Source: Denitromonas sp. (GTDB lineage Bacteria; Pseudomonadota; Gammaproteobacteria; Burkholderiales; Rhodocyclaceae). From it: DNA of 64,000 nt. The notes beneath the pieces are model-generated. The model did not search any database. It saw only the letters and a list, made by a program, of their open reading frames with translations, and was not told the origin of the DNA. Position 1 is the stretch's first letter. Each line of letters starts with the position of its first letter. Position numbers and translations under genes: made by a program. Where the stretch lies: the NCBI RefSeq assembly GCF_034676725.1, contig NZ_JAUCBR010000004.1:2185501-2249500 (forward strand), read 5' to 3'. Of the stretch, positions 35,101 to 44,853 are shown in pieces.

Positions 35101-35273
35101 GCCTCGGTGGCAAATCACTGATGTGGGGCCCCGTGGCCGCCAGCATCGTGTGGGGGCTGGGCTTCTCGACCGTGCTCACGCTGTTCGCCGTGCCGCTGCT
35201 GTACCGGCTGGTGATGCGTGCGCCGAAGCGGCCAGTCGACCTGGATCAAGGTGCGGTGGTGGCGCCGGCGTAG
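32157..35273 (+). CDS. RND-family efflux transporter permease (HAE-type)
   Basis: 1038 aa, twelve membrane segments with two large periplasmic loops. The proton-relay pair Asp401/Asp402 in TM4 is seen in GMLVDDAVVVVE, so this is a proton-driven hydrophobic/amphiphilic exporter rather than a heavy-metal CusA type. N-terminus LIDNHPLANIAFALVLIG, C-terminal half VPLAFTGVVLGL and GIAVNSAIVLID. Coupled to the adaptor upstream. Substrate not predictable. Confidence 0.92.
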   Translation: MGFYRRLIDNHPLANIAFALVLIGGALTYVLMPRAQDPEINFNWVNIITTLPGASAEDVEQELTSPLEDAIAQVKDIKYVSSSSRENLSSILVRFNELSEREFDKRIADLRREIQNKASDELPEEATDPQVVEITTSNGFPTAILAVYGPALDERLRRAAFDLKKDLERLPGVDKVIAAGLDDPELHVDFDPAALAARGVSPVQVADSVLGWFRNTLGGRVRVQDREWLVRLEGKTDDPDALAAAALITPQGRIALDEVAEVARGHERTTQRVSVGGQPAVMLSVTKQSRVNTLSLVDELRAFAEARNPLLQHQGVQLVMLDDQTDMTRNAIGIMESNALLGLIAVLVMCWLFLGPRMALLVGLGVPFSLAGTFLVVNAIGSTLNLTVLLGVVIALGMLVDDAVVVVEAIYYRMQRGEPAREAVINGVLEVAAPVTSAVLTTMAAFLPLMLLPGILGKFMFVVPFVVTVALGVSLFEAFWILPTHVLSIRPKAGAAASAGQARRVRFTHWVRVKYARALIRVMRWPKLAMALVLLIVVGAGAMVGAGVVKQQFFAFDSMRLFYVNVDMPAGMSLERTLQRADEVAETVRAQLDPAEMRTVTAYAGIKFTETEPLYGDQYGQVLVSLAPRQTDGAFTGEIIERLREPVMALTGEAKLSFLEMKGGPPSGKPISVKVKADDYDILRAAADALKAEVAKIDGVKDLTDDDVPGRTEMRLTLDREKLARAGVQPATVARLLRLYGEGETLASVRVDGEKVDLIVRARPETLSDIDALLQRTVPLGDGRQVQLGELVDAQMRISKGYIRHYQLRRAITVEADLAPDTTDTVTANNRLKAAWAELQPRFPTVALDFSGELDDIQESLDSMVKLFAFGVGLIYLILATQFKSYWQPILILVTVPLAFTGVVLGLFVSGNPMSLYTLYGVIALTGIAVNSAIVLIDAANDRLGKGMSVLHAAVYAARRRVVPILITTTTTIGGLFSLAVGLGGKSLMWGPVAASIVWGLGFSTVLTLFAVPLLYRLVMRAPKRPVDLDQGAVVAPA

Positions 35274-35274
35274 G

Positions 35275-35625
35275 ATGCAAGGCATGTGGCGCCGATGGCT
35301 GACCCTGCTGTTGATCCTTGTGCTCCCGCTGCCCTCGCTGGCCGGGTGGGGGGGTCGCTGTGCGCCGGCGGGTGCCGATGCGCCACACGCCGCGCACGCG
35401 ATGGCCGATGCCGGAGAGCATGCGGCGATGCCGTGTTGCCCGGCGGCCGGCGCGGCCGATGCGTGTGGCCAGGTCGATTGCGCCGCCACCGCCGTGCACG
35501 TCGCCTTGCCCGTCGTCCGCCCTGATCCGGGCGAGCGGTCGCATGTGCTGCGCGCCGCACCGATGCCCGGTTTCGCCTCCGTCACCGTGTCACGCCACGA
35601 CCGCCCACCGATTTCCGCCGCCTGA
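35275..35625 (+). CDS. Small exported Cys/His-rich protein (DUF2946-like)
   Basis: 116 aa. Signal peptide (LTLLLILVLPLPSLA), then a short mature part rich in His, Ala and Cys (HAAHAMADAGEHAAMPCC, DACGQVDC). This resembles small copper-locus proteins of the DUF2946 kind. One base after the RND pump stop, so co-transcribed. The ATG at 35284 is an alternative start. The following genes (cytochrome c, CopG-like protein) support a role in copper handling, by inference. Confidence 0.55.
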   Translation: MQGMWRRWLTLLLILVLPLPSLAGWGGRCAPAGADAPHAAHAMADAGEHAAMPCCPAAGAADACGQVDCAATAVHVALPVVRPDPGERSHVLRAAPMPGFASVTVSRHDRPPISAA

Positions 35626-35687
35626 ATCCGGTCCCGCCGGGGCGCCCGTCGCCCCGCCTTGTCCATCGAGATTTGGGAGTATCCCGC

Positions 35688-36137
35688 ATGAAAACGCTTG
35701 TACTGGCCGCGCTGGCCAGCGCCGGGCTGGTCGCCTGCAGCGACCCGCCGTCGCCGGCCGTCGCGCCCGCCTCGGACGCCAGGTTGGCGCAAGGCGCTAC
35801 GCTCTACGCCGCGCAGTGCGCCAGCTGTCATGGCGCCAATCTGGAAGGCCAGCCGGACTGGCGCGAACGCAAACCCGATGGCCGCCTGCCCGCGCCGCCG
35901 CATGATGCCAGCGGCCACACCTGGCATCACCCGATGGAGATGCTCGTGCAGATGACCCGCGACGGCATGGTGCCGCCGCTGGCGCCGGAGGGCTACCAGA
36001 GCGACATGCCGGCCTTTGGCCACGTCCTGTCGGACGACGAGATCCGCGCCGTGCTCGCCTACATCGAGAGCCAATGGCCCGATGAAGTGAAACAAATGCG
36101 CGCCGAACGATTCAAACCCCAGACGAGCGGGCGCTGA
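35688..36137 (+). CDS. Monohaem c-type cytochrome lipoprotein
   Basis: 149 aa. Lipobox LVAC (Cys17) and one haem-binding motif Cys44-A-S-Cys47-His48, with distal Met candidates in QSDMPAFG. A class I cytochrome c anchored on the periplasmic side. GGGAG lies 9 bases before the ATG. It sits between a Cys-rich exported protein and a CopG-like protein, a grouping common at copper-responsive loci. Electron partner unknown. Confidence 0.85.
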   Translation: MKTLVLAALASAGLVACSDPPSPAVAPASDARLAQGATLYAAQCASCHGANLEGQPDWRERKPDGRLPAPPHDASGHTWHHPMEMLVQMTRDGMVPPLAPEGYQSDMPAFGHVLSDDEIRAVLAYIESQWPDEVKQMRAERFKPQTSGR

Positions 36138-36164
36138 GCGCGCCTGCCGAACGAGGAACCGAAC

Positions 36165-36614
36165 ATGAACACCATTCAGATGTTTCGCCAACTGGCGCTG
36201 GTCGCCGCTGTCTCGATGAGTGCCGGCACGGCCTGGGCCGAGCTGCCCGAAGCGACCATGTACAAGGACCCCAACTGCGGCTGCTGCAGCAAGTGGGCCG
36301 AACACATGCGCGCCGCCGGCTTCGCGGTCAAGGAAGTCCCCAGCCAGGCGATGGGGCGCATCAAGTCGCAGCTGGGCGTCCCGGAGGCGCTTGGCTCCTG
36401 CCACACCGCACGGATCGGCAACTATGTCATCGAAGGCCATGTGCCGGCCGCCGACGTCAAGCGGCTGCTGGCCGAACAACCCGCTGGCGCGCGCGGCCTG
36501 TCCGCCCCCGGCATGCCGATGGGCTCGCCGGGCATGGAAGGCGGCACCCCTGACCGCTATGATGTCGTGCAGTTCAACGCCGATGGTGGCGAGACCGTGT
36601 TCGCGCGTCATTGA
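36165..36614 (+). CDS. DUF411 periplasmic metal-binding protein, CopG-like
   Basis: 149 aa. Signal peptide at 1-25, then the DUF411 thioredoxin-like domain with Cys38-Gly-Cys40-Cys41 (DPNCGCCSKW) and a second Cys in GSCHTA. DUF411 includes CopG, a periplasmic copper-cluster protein of copper-resistance loci. The C-terminal Met-rich segment (PGMPMGSPGMEG) could bind Cu(I). Neighbours are cytochrome c and a small exported protein, which together suggest a copper or metal detoxification set. Confidence 0.85.
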   Translation: MNTIQMFRQLALVAAVSMSAGTAWAELPEATMYKDPNCGCCSKWAEHMRAAGFAVKEVPSQAMGRIKSQLGVPEALGSCHTARIGNYVIEGHVPAADVKRLLAEQPAGARGLSAPGMPMGSPGMEGGTPDRYDVVQFNADGGETVFARH

Positions 36615-36638
36615 GCGAACACTCGAGGAGGCATTGCC

Positions 36639-36956
36639 ATGAAATCGTTCTGCCGGACGCTGGTATTGGCGGCGGCGCTGGCCGCGGCCCCGGTGCATGC
36701 TCAGGAGGCCGGTTCGGTCACTGGCGACAAGGCCACCGACATGGCGGTCGATCTCGTGGTAGTGCGTCCGCTCGGCTTTGTCGGCGCGGTGATCGGCACG
36801 GTCGGCTTTGTGCTGGCCTTGCCGTTTACCGTACCCAGCGGCTCGGTGGGTGAAACCGCCGAGGCGTGGATCGGCGAGCCGCTCGAATACACCTTCAACC
36901 GGCCGCTGGGCAATTTCGACCAGTGCGGGGCGGATCGGCATCCCTGCGGGAATTAG
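36639..36956 (+). CDS. Small exported membrane-associated protein
   Basis: 105 aa. Signal peptide (VLAAALAAAPVHA), one strongly hydrophobic helix (GFVGAVIGTVGFVLALPFTVP) and a conserved-looking tail FNRPLGNFDQCG. GAGGAG is upstream of the ATG. The family occurs as a short hypothetical protein in many Proteobacteria; function unknown. Probably the last gene of the metal-handling run. Confidence 0.7.
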   Translation: MKSFCRTLVLAAALAAAPVHAQEAGSVTGDKATDMAVDLVVVRPLGFVGAVIGTVGFVLALPFTVPSGSVGETAEAWIGEPLEYTFNRPLGNFDQCGADRHPCGN

Positions 36957-37050
36957 CCGTAACGGGATGAGGGGCTGCGCCACGCCTTGATCGGGCTCGG
37001 TCGGGTTGTGCGTTGCCGTTCTTGGGGCGGTGTTGCCTTCGGTGGCGGGC
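36957..37050. other. Non-coding spacer before repeat copy 1
   Basis: 94 bases between the small exported protein and the long repeat. Nothing recognisable. With the repeat (37051-37540) and the tail 37541-37620 it makes a 664-base gene-free gap. Confidence 0.5.
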
Positions 37051-37540
37051 CGTTGGCCGGGTCTCGCCCCGGCGGGCGACCTCCTTTCTTGCACGCGCAA
37101 GAAAGGAGGCAAAGAAAGCGCCCCACTGTGCCGCCGGCTTCGCCGGTGCCCTCTCTGCGCCCGACGCCGGCGGGTCGTGTCGCAAACTCGCCCTGCGGGC
37201 TCAGACAGGCGACACGACAATTCCCGCCGTCGCCGGCCTCCGTTCGGCGGCACAGAAGGGGAGGGGCGCACGGGCTCGGCTTCGCCCTCGCCCGAGCGAA
37301 AACCGACGGCCGTGCCTATGGGCACCCCATCCCCCTCTGTCGTGCCGAGCGCAGCAAGTGCGGGGCGGAAAAAGCGGCTTCGCTGTTTGAGCCCGCAGGG
37401 CGAGTTTGCGAAGCCGCCCGCCCCGCGCTTGCGGAGGGAGGGCAGCCTGAAGGGCCACGACAGTGGGGTGTGCTTCTTTGCCTATCTTTCTTGCACAAGC
37501 AAGAAAGTAGGTCGCCCGCCGGGGCGAGACCCGGCCAACG
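37051..37540. repeat. Long interspersed repeat, copy 1 (imperfect giant inverted repeat)
   Basis: About 490 bases matched by 56368-56941 with scattered substitutions. Each end carries the same module in opposite orientation: GCCGGGTCTCGCCCCGG, then a hairpin with a CTTTCTTGC-type arm, then GGCAAAGAA. The left hairpin has a 13-base stem (37080-37092 with 37097-37109). Internal segments are also mirrored (GCAAACTCGCCCTGCGGGCT on one side, its complement on the other). Open frames through it encode only Arg/Ala-rich low-quality protein, so it is treated as non-coding. Confidence 0.85.
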
Positions 37541-37620
37541 TCCCCTTCCCGAAGCCACGCCCCGCGGAATCGGGCAAAGCGCATCCCAGCGCCGCCCGGA
37601 TGCCGCAAGCCGCGTCGCGT

Positions 37621-38700
37621 CTACAGCAGGCCGATCGCCACCAAGCCGGCAAAGGCAAAAAACAGCGCCAGGTGGCTGACCCCTTCGATGGCGTTGGTTT
37701 CGCCGTTGTGCAGGTTGTTCATGACCGCCAGCATGGTCAGCAGCAGCATGCCGCCCTGCATCGGGGTGAGCGCCATGATGACGCGCTCGTCGGTGAGCAG
37801 GGCGATGCCTTCGATGACCGGCAGCGTCAGCAGCACGGTGGCCAGCGAGGCGCCGAGGGCGATGTTGACGGTGGTCTGCATGCGGTTGGCGGCGGCGGCG
37901 CGGGCGGCGGTGAGGATTTCGGGGCTGGCCGAGAGCAGCGCCACCAGCACGGCCGGCAGGCTTTTGGGCATGCTGCTGCCGGTCAGGCCGGCGTCGAGCA
38001 GCACCGACATCACTTCTGAGAGCAGGCCGACCAGCACGATGGCGCCGATCATGATGCCCACATGCAGCCACGAGGGGCTGTGCTTGGTGTCGTGCGCCTC
38101 TTCGTCCACCGCCGCGACATGTTCGAAGAAGGTGCGGTGCTCGACCGTCTGCAGGCGCAGGAAGGCGGCGTACATCAGCACCATGGTGCCGACGCTGAAC
38201 AGCGAATAGGCTTTCCAGTGTTCATCGGGCACGAAGTCCGGGATGAACATGCCGATGCCGATGGCGACGATCAGCATGGCCATGAAGGAGTTGGCCGAGT
38301 CGAGGTTGTAGCGCGTGGTGCCGTGCTTGAGGCCGCCGATGATGGCGGCGATGCCGAGGATGCCGTTGATGTCGAGCATCAGCGCGGCGAACACGGTGTC
38401 GCGCGCCAGCGTGGGGTTGGGGGCGCCTTGCAGCAGCACGACGAGGATCACCACCTCGACCGATACCGCGGCGATGGTGAGGATCAGCGTGCCATAGGGT
38501 TCGCCCCAGCGCACCGCCAGCACCTCGGCATGGTGGCTGATGCGAAAGGCGACGCCGATGATGGCCGCGAGGATGAGGCCGAGCAGGCCCCACAGCAGGA
38601 GTCCGCCGTGTTCGACGGCGCCGTGTTCGAGGGCAATGCCGGCGCCGAGGATCACGGCGGCGATGAAGATCGGGGTTTCTGCCTTGAGGGCGAGTCGCAT
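37621..38700 (-). CDS. chaA: Calcium/proton (cation) antiporter, ChaA-like
   Basis: 359 aa, about eleven membrane helices, CaCA superfamily. Two repeats with the family's acidic motifs: AAVSVEVVILVVLL in the first and LLSASPEILTAARAA...NIALGASLAT in the second; also HGTTRYNLDSANSFMA, typical of ChaA. Exports Ca2+ or Na+/K+ in exchange for protons at alkaline pH. ATG at 38700 begins the first helix region; ribosome site is weak. Divergent from the unknown gene at 38956. Confidence 0.85.
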   Translation of the reverse strand: MRLALKAETPIFIAAVILGAGIALEHGAVEHGGLLLWGLLGLILAAIIGVAFRISHHAEVLAVRWGEPYGTLILTIAAVSVEVVILVVLLQGAPNPTLARDTVFAALMLDINGILGIAAIIGGLKHGTTRYNLDSANSFMAMLIVAIGIGMFIPDFVPDEHWKAYSLFSVGTMVLMYAAFLRLQTVEHRTFFEHVAAVDEEAHDTKHSPSWLHVGIMIGAIVLVGLLSEVMSVLLDAGLTGSSMPKSLPAVLVALLSASPEILTAARAAAANRMQTTVNIALGASLATVLLTLPVIEGIALLTDERVIMALTPMQGGMLLLTMLAVMNNLHNGETNAIEGVSHLALFFAFAGLVAIGLL

Positions 38701-38903
38701 GGCAATGGAATGTGGGGTGGGGGAGGCTCGATTGTGCCTTGCCAGGGGGGCTGATACCACCCGCAGGATGTGACGATTCGCGAACTCGGGGGGCGCGATA
38801 CGCGCGCAACGCGTCACCGGAGCAGGCGCCGGAACAAAAATCAAGGCCCAATGCCGGGGCGGATACATCGGCGGTGTCGCGGGGCAATACGCTGGCGTGT
38901 GGT

Positions 38904-38909
38904 TAGAAT
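38904..38909 (+). promoter_or_regulatory. Possible -10 element upstream of the 304-aa unknown gene
   Basis: TAGAAT on the plus strand, 46 bases before the GTG start. The same hexamer precedes dsbB (14097-14102, minus), the AraC gene (16024-16029, minus) and the reductase pair (54025-54030, plus). No clear -35 element was found, so this is weak. Confidence 0.3.
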
Positions 38910-38955
38910 GCTGTGATGATGCCGGTGCGTGTCGGCGAAACAAGGGGAGCGGGTC

Positions 38956-39870
38956 GTGATCAAGCGTGTGGTGTGTCGGGGAGAGAAGATCGAAGCGGTG
39001 GGACCGACGATCGAGATTGTGCTCAAGGAACTGGCCCGGCGTATCAGCGCGCGCGATACCGCGCTCGAAGGCGTGCTCGACCAGGTGGTGGTGGCCGACG
39101 ATTTTCCTGCCGCCCTGGTGGCGCTGGGTGAGGCGCCGGCGCCCGCCGGGGCCATCGTGCCGACGGTGGCGCGCACGGTGTACCTCGAGACCGGCCCGGT
39201 GCTGGTGCTCGAAGGCGCGCAGGTGGCGGCCGCGCTGGGCAGTGAGGTCGACGCCATGGCGCGCTTCGTGCATCTGCTCCATGGCGAGATGTGGCGGGTG
39301 CGCCTGCACCTCGATGCGCTGGCGGCCGGCGAGGCAGGGCTCGGCGCGTGGCAGGACTCGGTGTTCGACAGCCAGTTGCGCCCGGTGGTCGAAGCCATGC
39401 GCAGCGAGTATGCGGTGAGCCGCCGCACGGTGTGGTCGCTGCCCAATGATGCCGACCTGATGCTCAAGCACCTGCTCGATGTGGTTGACGCCCTGCCGGC
39501 GGCCACGGCCGAGGATGTCGCCACCGCGGGCAGCGATCTCGACGGCCTGTTCGTGCGCAGCCTCGGGCGCATCGCCCACCTGGTGCAGACCGCGGCCCAC
39601 ACGCAGGGTTACCTGGCGGGGCTGGACCGGTCGATGGCCGCGATCAGCCCCGAGATGGCGGCCGCCGTCGAGGCGAGCTTCTTCGGCCCGCACTGGTCGG
39701 CGCTCGTGACGCAGCTCGATACGCTGTTCCAGGCCGCCGATGCGGCGGCGATCGAGGCGGCGCGCGGCGAGCTGCAGCACACCCTGGTGGCGGTGTTCGC
39801 CAGCCTCGGGCTGCAACTGCGTCGTGCCGAGGACGGCGGCGTGTGGCTGGCGCCCGGCGCGGCGGCCTGA
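38956..39870 (+). CDS. Protein of unknown function (304 aa)
   Basis: 304 aa, cytoplasmic (no signal peptide or membrane helix). Starts VIKRVVCRGEKIEAVGPTI; the rest is mainly helical with an all-Ala/Leu heptad flavour, including FVHLLHGEMWRVRLHLDAL near 120 and a long helical stretch to the end. GTG at 38956 is chosen because GGGGAG lies 9 bases upstream; another GTG at 38929 lacks one. Codon use resembles neighbours. It precedes azlC by two bases (39870/39873), so it is probably in the same operon. I do not recognise a family. Confidence 0.7.
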   Translation: MIKRVVCRGEKIEAVGPTIEIVLKELARRISARDTALEGVLDQVVVADDFPAALVALGEAPAPAGAIVPTVARTVYLETGPVLVLEGAQVAAALGSEVDAMARFVHLLHGEMWRVRLHLDALAAGEAGLGAWQDSVFDSQLRPVVEAMRSEYAVSRRTVWSLPNDADLMLKHLLDVVDALPAATAEDVATAGSDLDGLFVRSLGRIAHLVQTAAHTQGYLAGLDRSMAAISPEMAAAVEASFFGPHWSALVTQLDTLFQAADAAAIEAARGELQHTLVAVFASLGLQLRRAEDGGVWLAPGAAA

Positions 39871-39872
39871 GC

Positions 39873-40577
39873 ATGAATCACCGCTTCCTTGCCGGTGCGC
39901 GGTCGGGGTTCCGTATCTTCCTGCCGCTGTCGATCGGCCTGATCCCGTGGGCGCTGGTCACCGGGGTGGCGCTGACCTCGGCCGGGTTGAGCGTGGTCGA
40001 GGCGATGGGCATGAACCTCATGGTCTATGCCGGCGTGGCCCAGATCGCCACGCTGCCGCTGATCATGGCCGGTGCGCCGTTGTGGTTGATCGCGCTGACC
40101 GGGCTGGCGCTCAACCTGCGCTTCCTGATCTTCAGCGCGGCCATTGCCAAGGGGTTTCATGGCGTGCCGCTGCGGCTGCGCATTCCGTCCGGCTATCTGC
40201 TGATCGACGGCGTCTTCGCGGTGTGCACCGAACGCATGCTGGCGGTGCGTGACTGGCGCTGGCGGCTGGGCTATTTCCTCGGCCCCTCGCTGTGGGGCTG
40301 GTGCCTGTGGCAAAGCTTCGTGCTCACTGGCGTGCTCGGTGCCGGCGCGCTGCCGCAGGACTGGTCGCTGGAGTTCATGGCCACCATTGCGCTGATGGTG
40401 ATCCTGGTGCCGCTGTCGAAGAACCGGCCGATGCTGGTGGCGGCCCTGGCCGGCGGGGTGGCCTCGGTGCTGCTGCGCGGCATGCCGCTCAAGCTGGGGG
40501 TCATCGTGGCGATCGTGATCGGCATCGTGGCGGGGTTCGTGGCCAGCCGGGCGATGCCCGAGACCCGGGGGGCATGA
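39873..40577 (+). CDS. azlC: Branched-chain amino acid export permease AzlC
   Basis: 234 aa, about seven membrane helices, AzlC family (FRIFLPLSIGLIPWALVTGVAL; NLMVYAGVAQIATLPLI; NLRFLIFSAAI). Works with the small AzlD partner as a two-component exporter of branched-chain amino acids or analogues. It starts two bases after an unknown gene and overlaps azlD (ATGA). Confidence 0.9.
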   Translation: MNHRFLAGARSGFRIFLPLSIGLIPWALVTGVALTSAGLSVVEAMGMNLMVYAGVAQIATLPLIMAGAPLWLIALTGLALNLRFLIFSAAIAKGFHGVPLRLRIPSGYLLIDGVFAVCTERMLAVRDWRWRLGYFLGPSLWGWCLWQSFVLTGVLGAGALPQDWSLEFMATIALMVILVPLSKNRPMLVAALAGGVASVLLRGMPLKLGVIVAIVIGIVAGFVASRAMPETRGA

Positions 40578-40900
40578 TGGACGGGATCTGGTTGTGGATC
40601 AGCTTTGCCCTGGTGTCGCTGGCCACGCACCTGCCGCGCGGCAGTTTCATCGTGCTCGGCCAGCGTGCCAGCCTGCCGCCGGCGGTGCAGGGGGCCTTGC
40701 GCTATGCCCCGGCCGCGGCACTGGCGGCCATCGTGGCGCCGAGCGTGTTCGTGGTCGATGGCGACGTCCAGCCGTTCAATCCGAAGCTGGCCGCGGCGCT
40801 GGTGGTGTTGGTGGTGACCTTGCGCTGGAAAAATCCGTGGCTGCCGTTCCTCGTCGGCATGGGGGTGCTGCTCGGGCTGCGCAAGGGGTTGGGGTTTTGA
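40574..40900 (+). CDS. azlD: Branched-chain amino acid export subunit AzlD
   Basis: 108 aa, four membrane helices, AzlD family (SLATHLPRGSFIVLGQR, ALRYAPAAALAAIVAP, NPKLAAALVV, NPWLPFLVGMG). Partner of AzlC. ATG at 40574 overlaps the azlC stop; a second ATG follows at 40577. 135 bases without features follow before the next gene. Confidence 0.9.
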   Translation: MMDGIWLWISFALVSLATHLPRGSFIVLGQRASLPPAVQGALRYAPAAALAAIVAPSVFVVDGDVQPFNPKLAAALVVLVVTLRWKNPWLPFLVGMGVLLGLRKGLGF

Positions 40901-41035
40901 GCGCGTAACCCGGGGAAGGCGTCGGGGGTTCGGGAAAAGGTTTGCCGTTCGTCCCGATCAGGGTAACAATCGAGGCACTGTCGTCCGGACACCAGGGCGG
41001 CGGCGCGTTGTTGTTCCCCCGCCAGGAGGTCGGTC

Positions 41036-42235
41036 ATGCAGTCTGCTGTACCCCCCGCCAACGAAGCGCACCGGCTCTGGGCCCTGCGCCAGTACGACAT
41101 TCTCGATAGCGAGCGCGAGGCGCTGTTCGACGAGGTGACCTCGCTGGCTGCCTGTGTGTGCGAGGCGCCGATTGCGCTGATCTCCCTGGTCGATGTGTCG
41201 CGCCAGTGGTTCAAGGCCTGCGTGGGGCTGGAGGCGACAGAAACCGCCCGCAGCGTGTCCTTCTGTGCCCACGCCATCTTGCAGCCCGGCGTGTTCATCG
41301 TGCCCGATACCCACGCCGACCCGCGCTTTGCCGATAACCCGCTGGTGACCGGGCCGCCACACATTCGCTTCTACGCCGGGGCGCCGTTGTTCACCCCGGA
41401 GGGCTACGGGCTGGGCACCCTGTGCGTCATCGACACCGAACCGCGGACGCTGACCGAGACGCAGACCAAGGCGCTCGGGCTGATGCGCAATCATGTGACC
41501 AAGCTGCTCGATGTCCGCCTCAAGACACGCGAGCTGGCCGAGCTGAACCAGGAGCTGGACGCCTACAGCTACGCGGTGTCGCATGACTTGCGCGCGCCGG
41601 TGCGCGCGGTGGCCGGCTTCAGCCATCTGCTGCGCGCCGAACACGGCCACCAGCTCGACCAGGACGGCAATGAACTGGTCGCCGATATCGAGCGTGCCGC
41701 CAAGCGCATGGGGCGGCTCATCGACGACCTGCTGTACCTGTCGCGTGCGGTGCGCTCGCCGGTGTCGAAGGAATCGGTGGATCTGTCGCAACTGGCCGGC
41801 GAGGCAGCGGCGATGTGCCGGCGGACGCATCCGGAGTTGCACCTGAGCGTCACCATTGCCCCCGGCATGCGGGTCCAGGGCGATCCGCGCCTGATCCGGC
41901 TGGCGCTGGACAACCTGATCAGCAATGCCGCGAAATTCTCGGCGCATGCCGACGCGCCAGTCATCGAGATCGGGTGCGAGGTGGCCGATGAGGAGGCGCG
42001 CTTCTTCGTCCGCGACAACGGCGTCGGTTTCGACATGGCCTACGCGGCCAAGCTGTTCGAACCCTTCTCGCGCCTGCATTCGACGGACGAGTACCCCGGC
42101 ACCGGCATCGGGCTGACCACCGTCAAGCGGGTGATCGAACGCCACGGGGGCCGGGTCTGGGCCGAGGCGGCGGTCAATCAGGGGGCGACGTTCTACTTCA
42201 CCCTGCTCGCTGATCCGGCGCCAGCGGGGGCGTAG
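41036..42235 (+). CDS. GAF-domain sensor histidine kinase
   Basis: 399 aa, soluble. GAF domain about 20-160 (LISLVDVSRQWFKACVGLEA, YAGAPLFTPEGYGLGTLCVID), HisKA with His183 (YAVSHDLRAPVRAV), HATPase about 280-395 with NLISNAAKFS, DNGVGFD and GTGIGLTTVKR. The GAF-HisKA layout and SHDLRAP resemble phytochrome-like kinases, but without the chromophore domain. AGGAGGT precedes the ATG. Convergent with the PAS kinase gene, 12 bases apart. Partner regulator unknown. Confidence 0.88.
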   Translation: MQSAVPPANEAHRLWALRQYDILDSEREALFDEVTSLAACVCEAPIALISLVDVSRQWFKACVGLEATETARSVSFCAHAILQPGVFIVPDTHADPRFADNPLVTGPPHIRFYAGAPLFTPEGYGLGTLCVIDTEPRTLTETQTKALGLMRNHVTKLLDVRLKTRELAELNQELDAYSYAVSHDLRAPVRAVAGFSHLLRAEHGHQLDQDGNELVADIERAAKRMGRLIDDLLYLSRAVRSPVSKESVDLSQLAGEAAAMCRRTHPELHLSVTIAPGMRVQGDPRLIRLALDNLISNAAKFSAHADAPVIEIGCEVADEEARFFVRDNGVGFDMAYAAKLFEPFSRLHSTDEYPGTGIGLTTVKRVIERHGGRVWAEAAVNQGATFYFTLLADPAPAGA

Positions 42236-42247
42236 CGACGCCGTTGG

Positions 42248-44015
<1,768 letters not shown>

Positions 44016-44038
<23 letters not shown>

Positions 44039-44849
44039 GGGCGAGTGCGTCGGCATCGGCCAGCGTGGCATTCATTCGTGCCACGTCGGGGAGCGGGCGG
44101 TCGCCGAGTGCGCGGGTGATCCAGGGCGCAAGGGCGGCCAGCGCGTCGGTGTCGACAGGGTCGAGCCCGGTGTGCGACAGGTGGTCGGCGAGGGCGACGA
44201 TGGCGCTCAGTGGCGACAGCGTTTCCGGGCGCTGGTGGTGCTGGCCAACCGCCATGCACAGGCTGTCGGGGAAGTTCCAGCGGGTCAGGAGAGCCTGACC
44301 GACCTCGGCATGGTCGGTGCCGAACACCGTGCGCTCGAGGGCCACGTCGCTGCGCCCGATCCAGTTGATGCCGGCGGCGGCAGGGTCGGACGACGGGGTC
44401 TGGGCGATGACGACCTTGCCCACGTCGTGCAGGATGCCCGCGGTAAAAGCCTCCTCGGCCGGAGAGTCGACCGACTCGGCGAGCAAGCGGGCAAGCATGG
44501 CGCAGCGGGTACTGTGGTGAAGCAGTGCCCCCATCGAACTGCGCAACGCCGGCGGGAGCTGCATCAGCTGGGCCGAGCCGACGGCGAGCACAAGCATGCG
44601 CACGGCCCGGAAGCCGAGAATGGTGATGGCTTCGTGGACGGAGGTGACGCGCTTGCTCAGGCCATAGAAAGGCGAGTTGGCCACCTGCAGGGTGCGCAGG
44701 CTCAGTGCCAGTTCGGCGGCGACGGTGTCGGCGATGCGTCGCGCGTCCACGTCGGGCCGGGCGAACAAGGCGAGCAGCTCGGTCATCACCTTGGGCGGCG
44801 GCGGGAGCTGTCCGGCGTTGTCGACGATCTCCTTGGCTGTCATGGGCAT
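44016..44849 (-). CDS. HDOD domain signalling protein
   Basis: 277 aa, almost entirely an HDOD domain (about 10-210) with the family's PPPPKVMTELLAL opening and LLHHSTRCAML / AGILHDVGKVVI segments. HDOD proteins are usually non-catalytic relatives of HD phosphohydrolases used in signalling; here an HD pair is visible (LHDVGK), so activity is not excluded. Start at 44849 is fixed by AAGGAG 9 bases upstream, and lies four bases past the previous stop. Confidence 0.85.
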
Positions 44850-44853
44850 CGAC

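Noticed and set aside
37006..38019. Open frames crossing repeat copy 1 into the ChaA gene
   Set aside because: They read through a structured repeat and antisense to a transporter; the RRATSFLARARK-type translation recurs in repeat copy 2 and is a by-product of the repeat.
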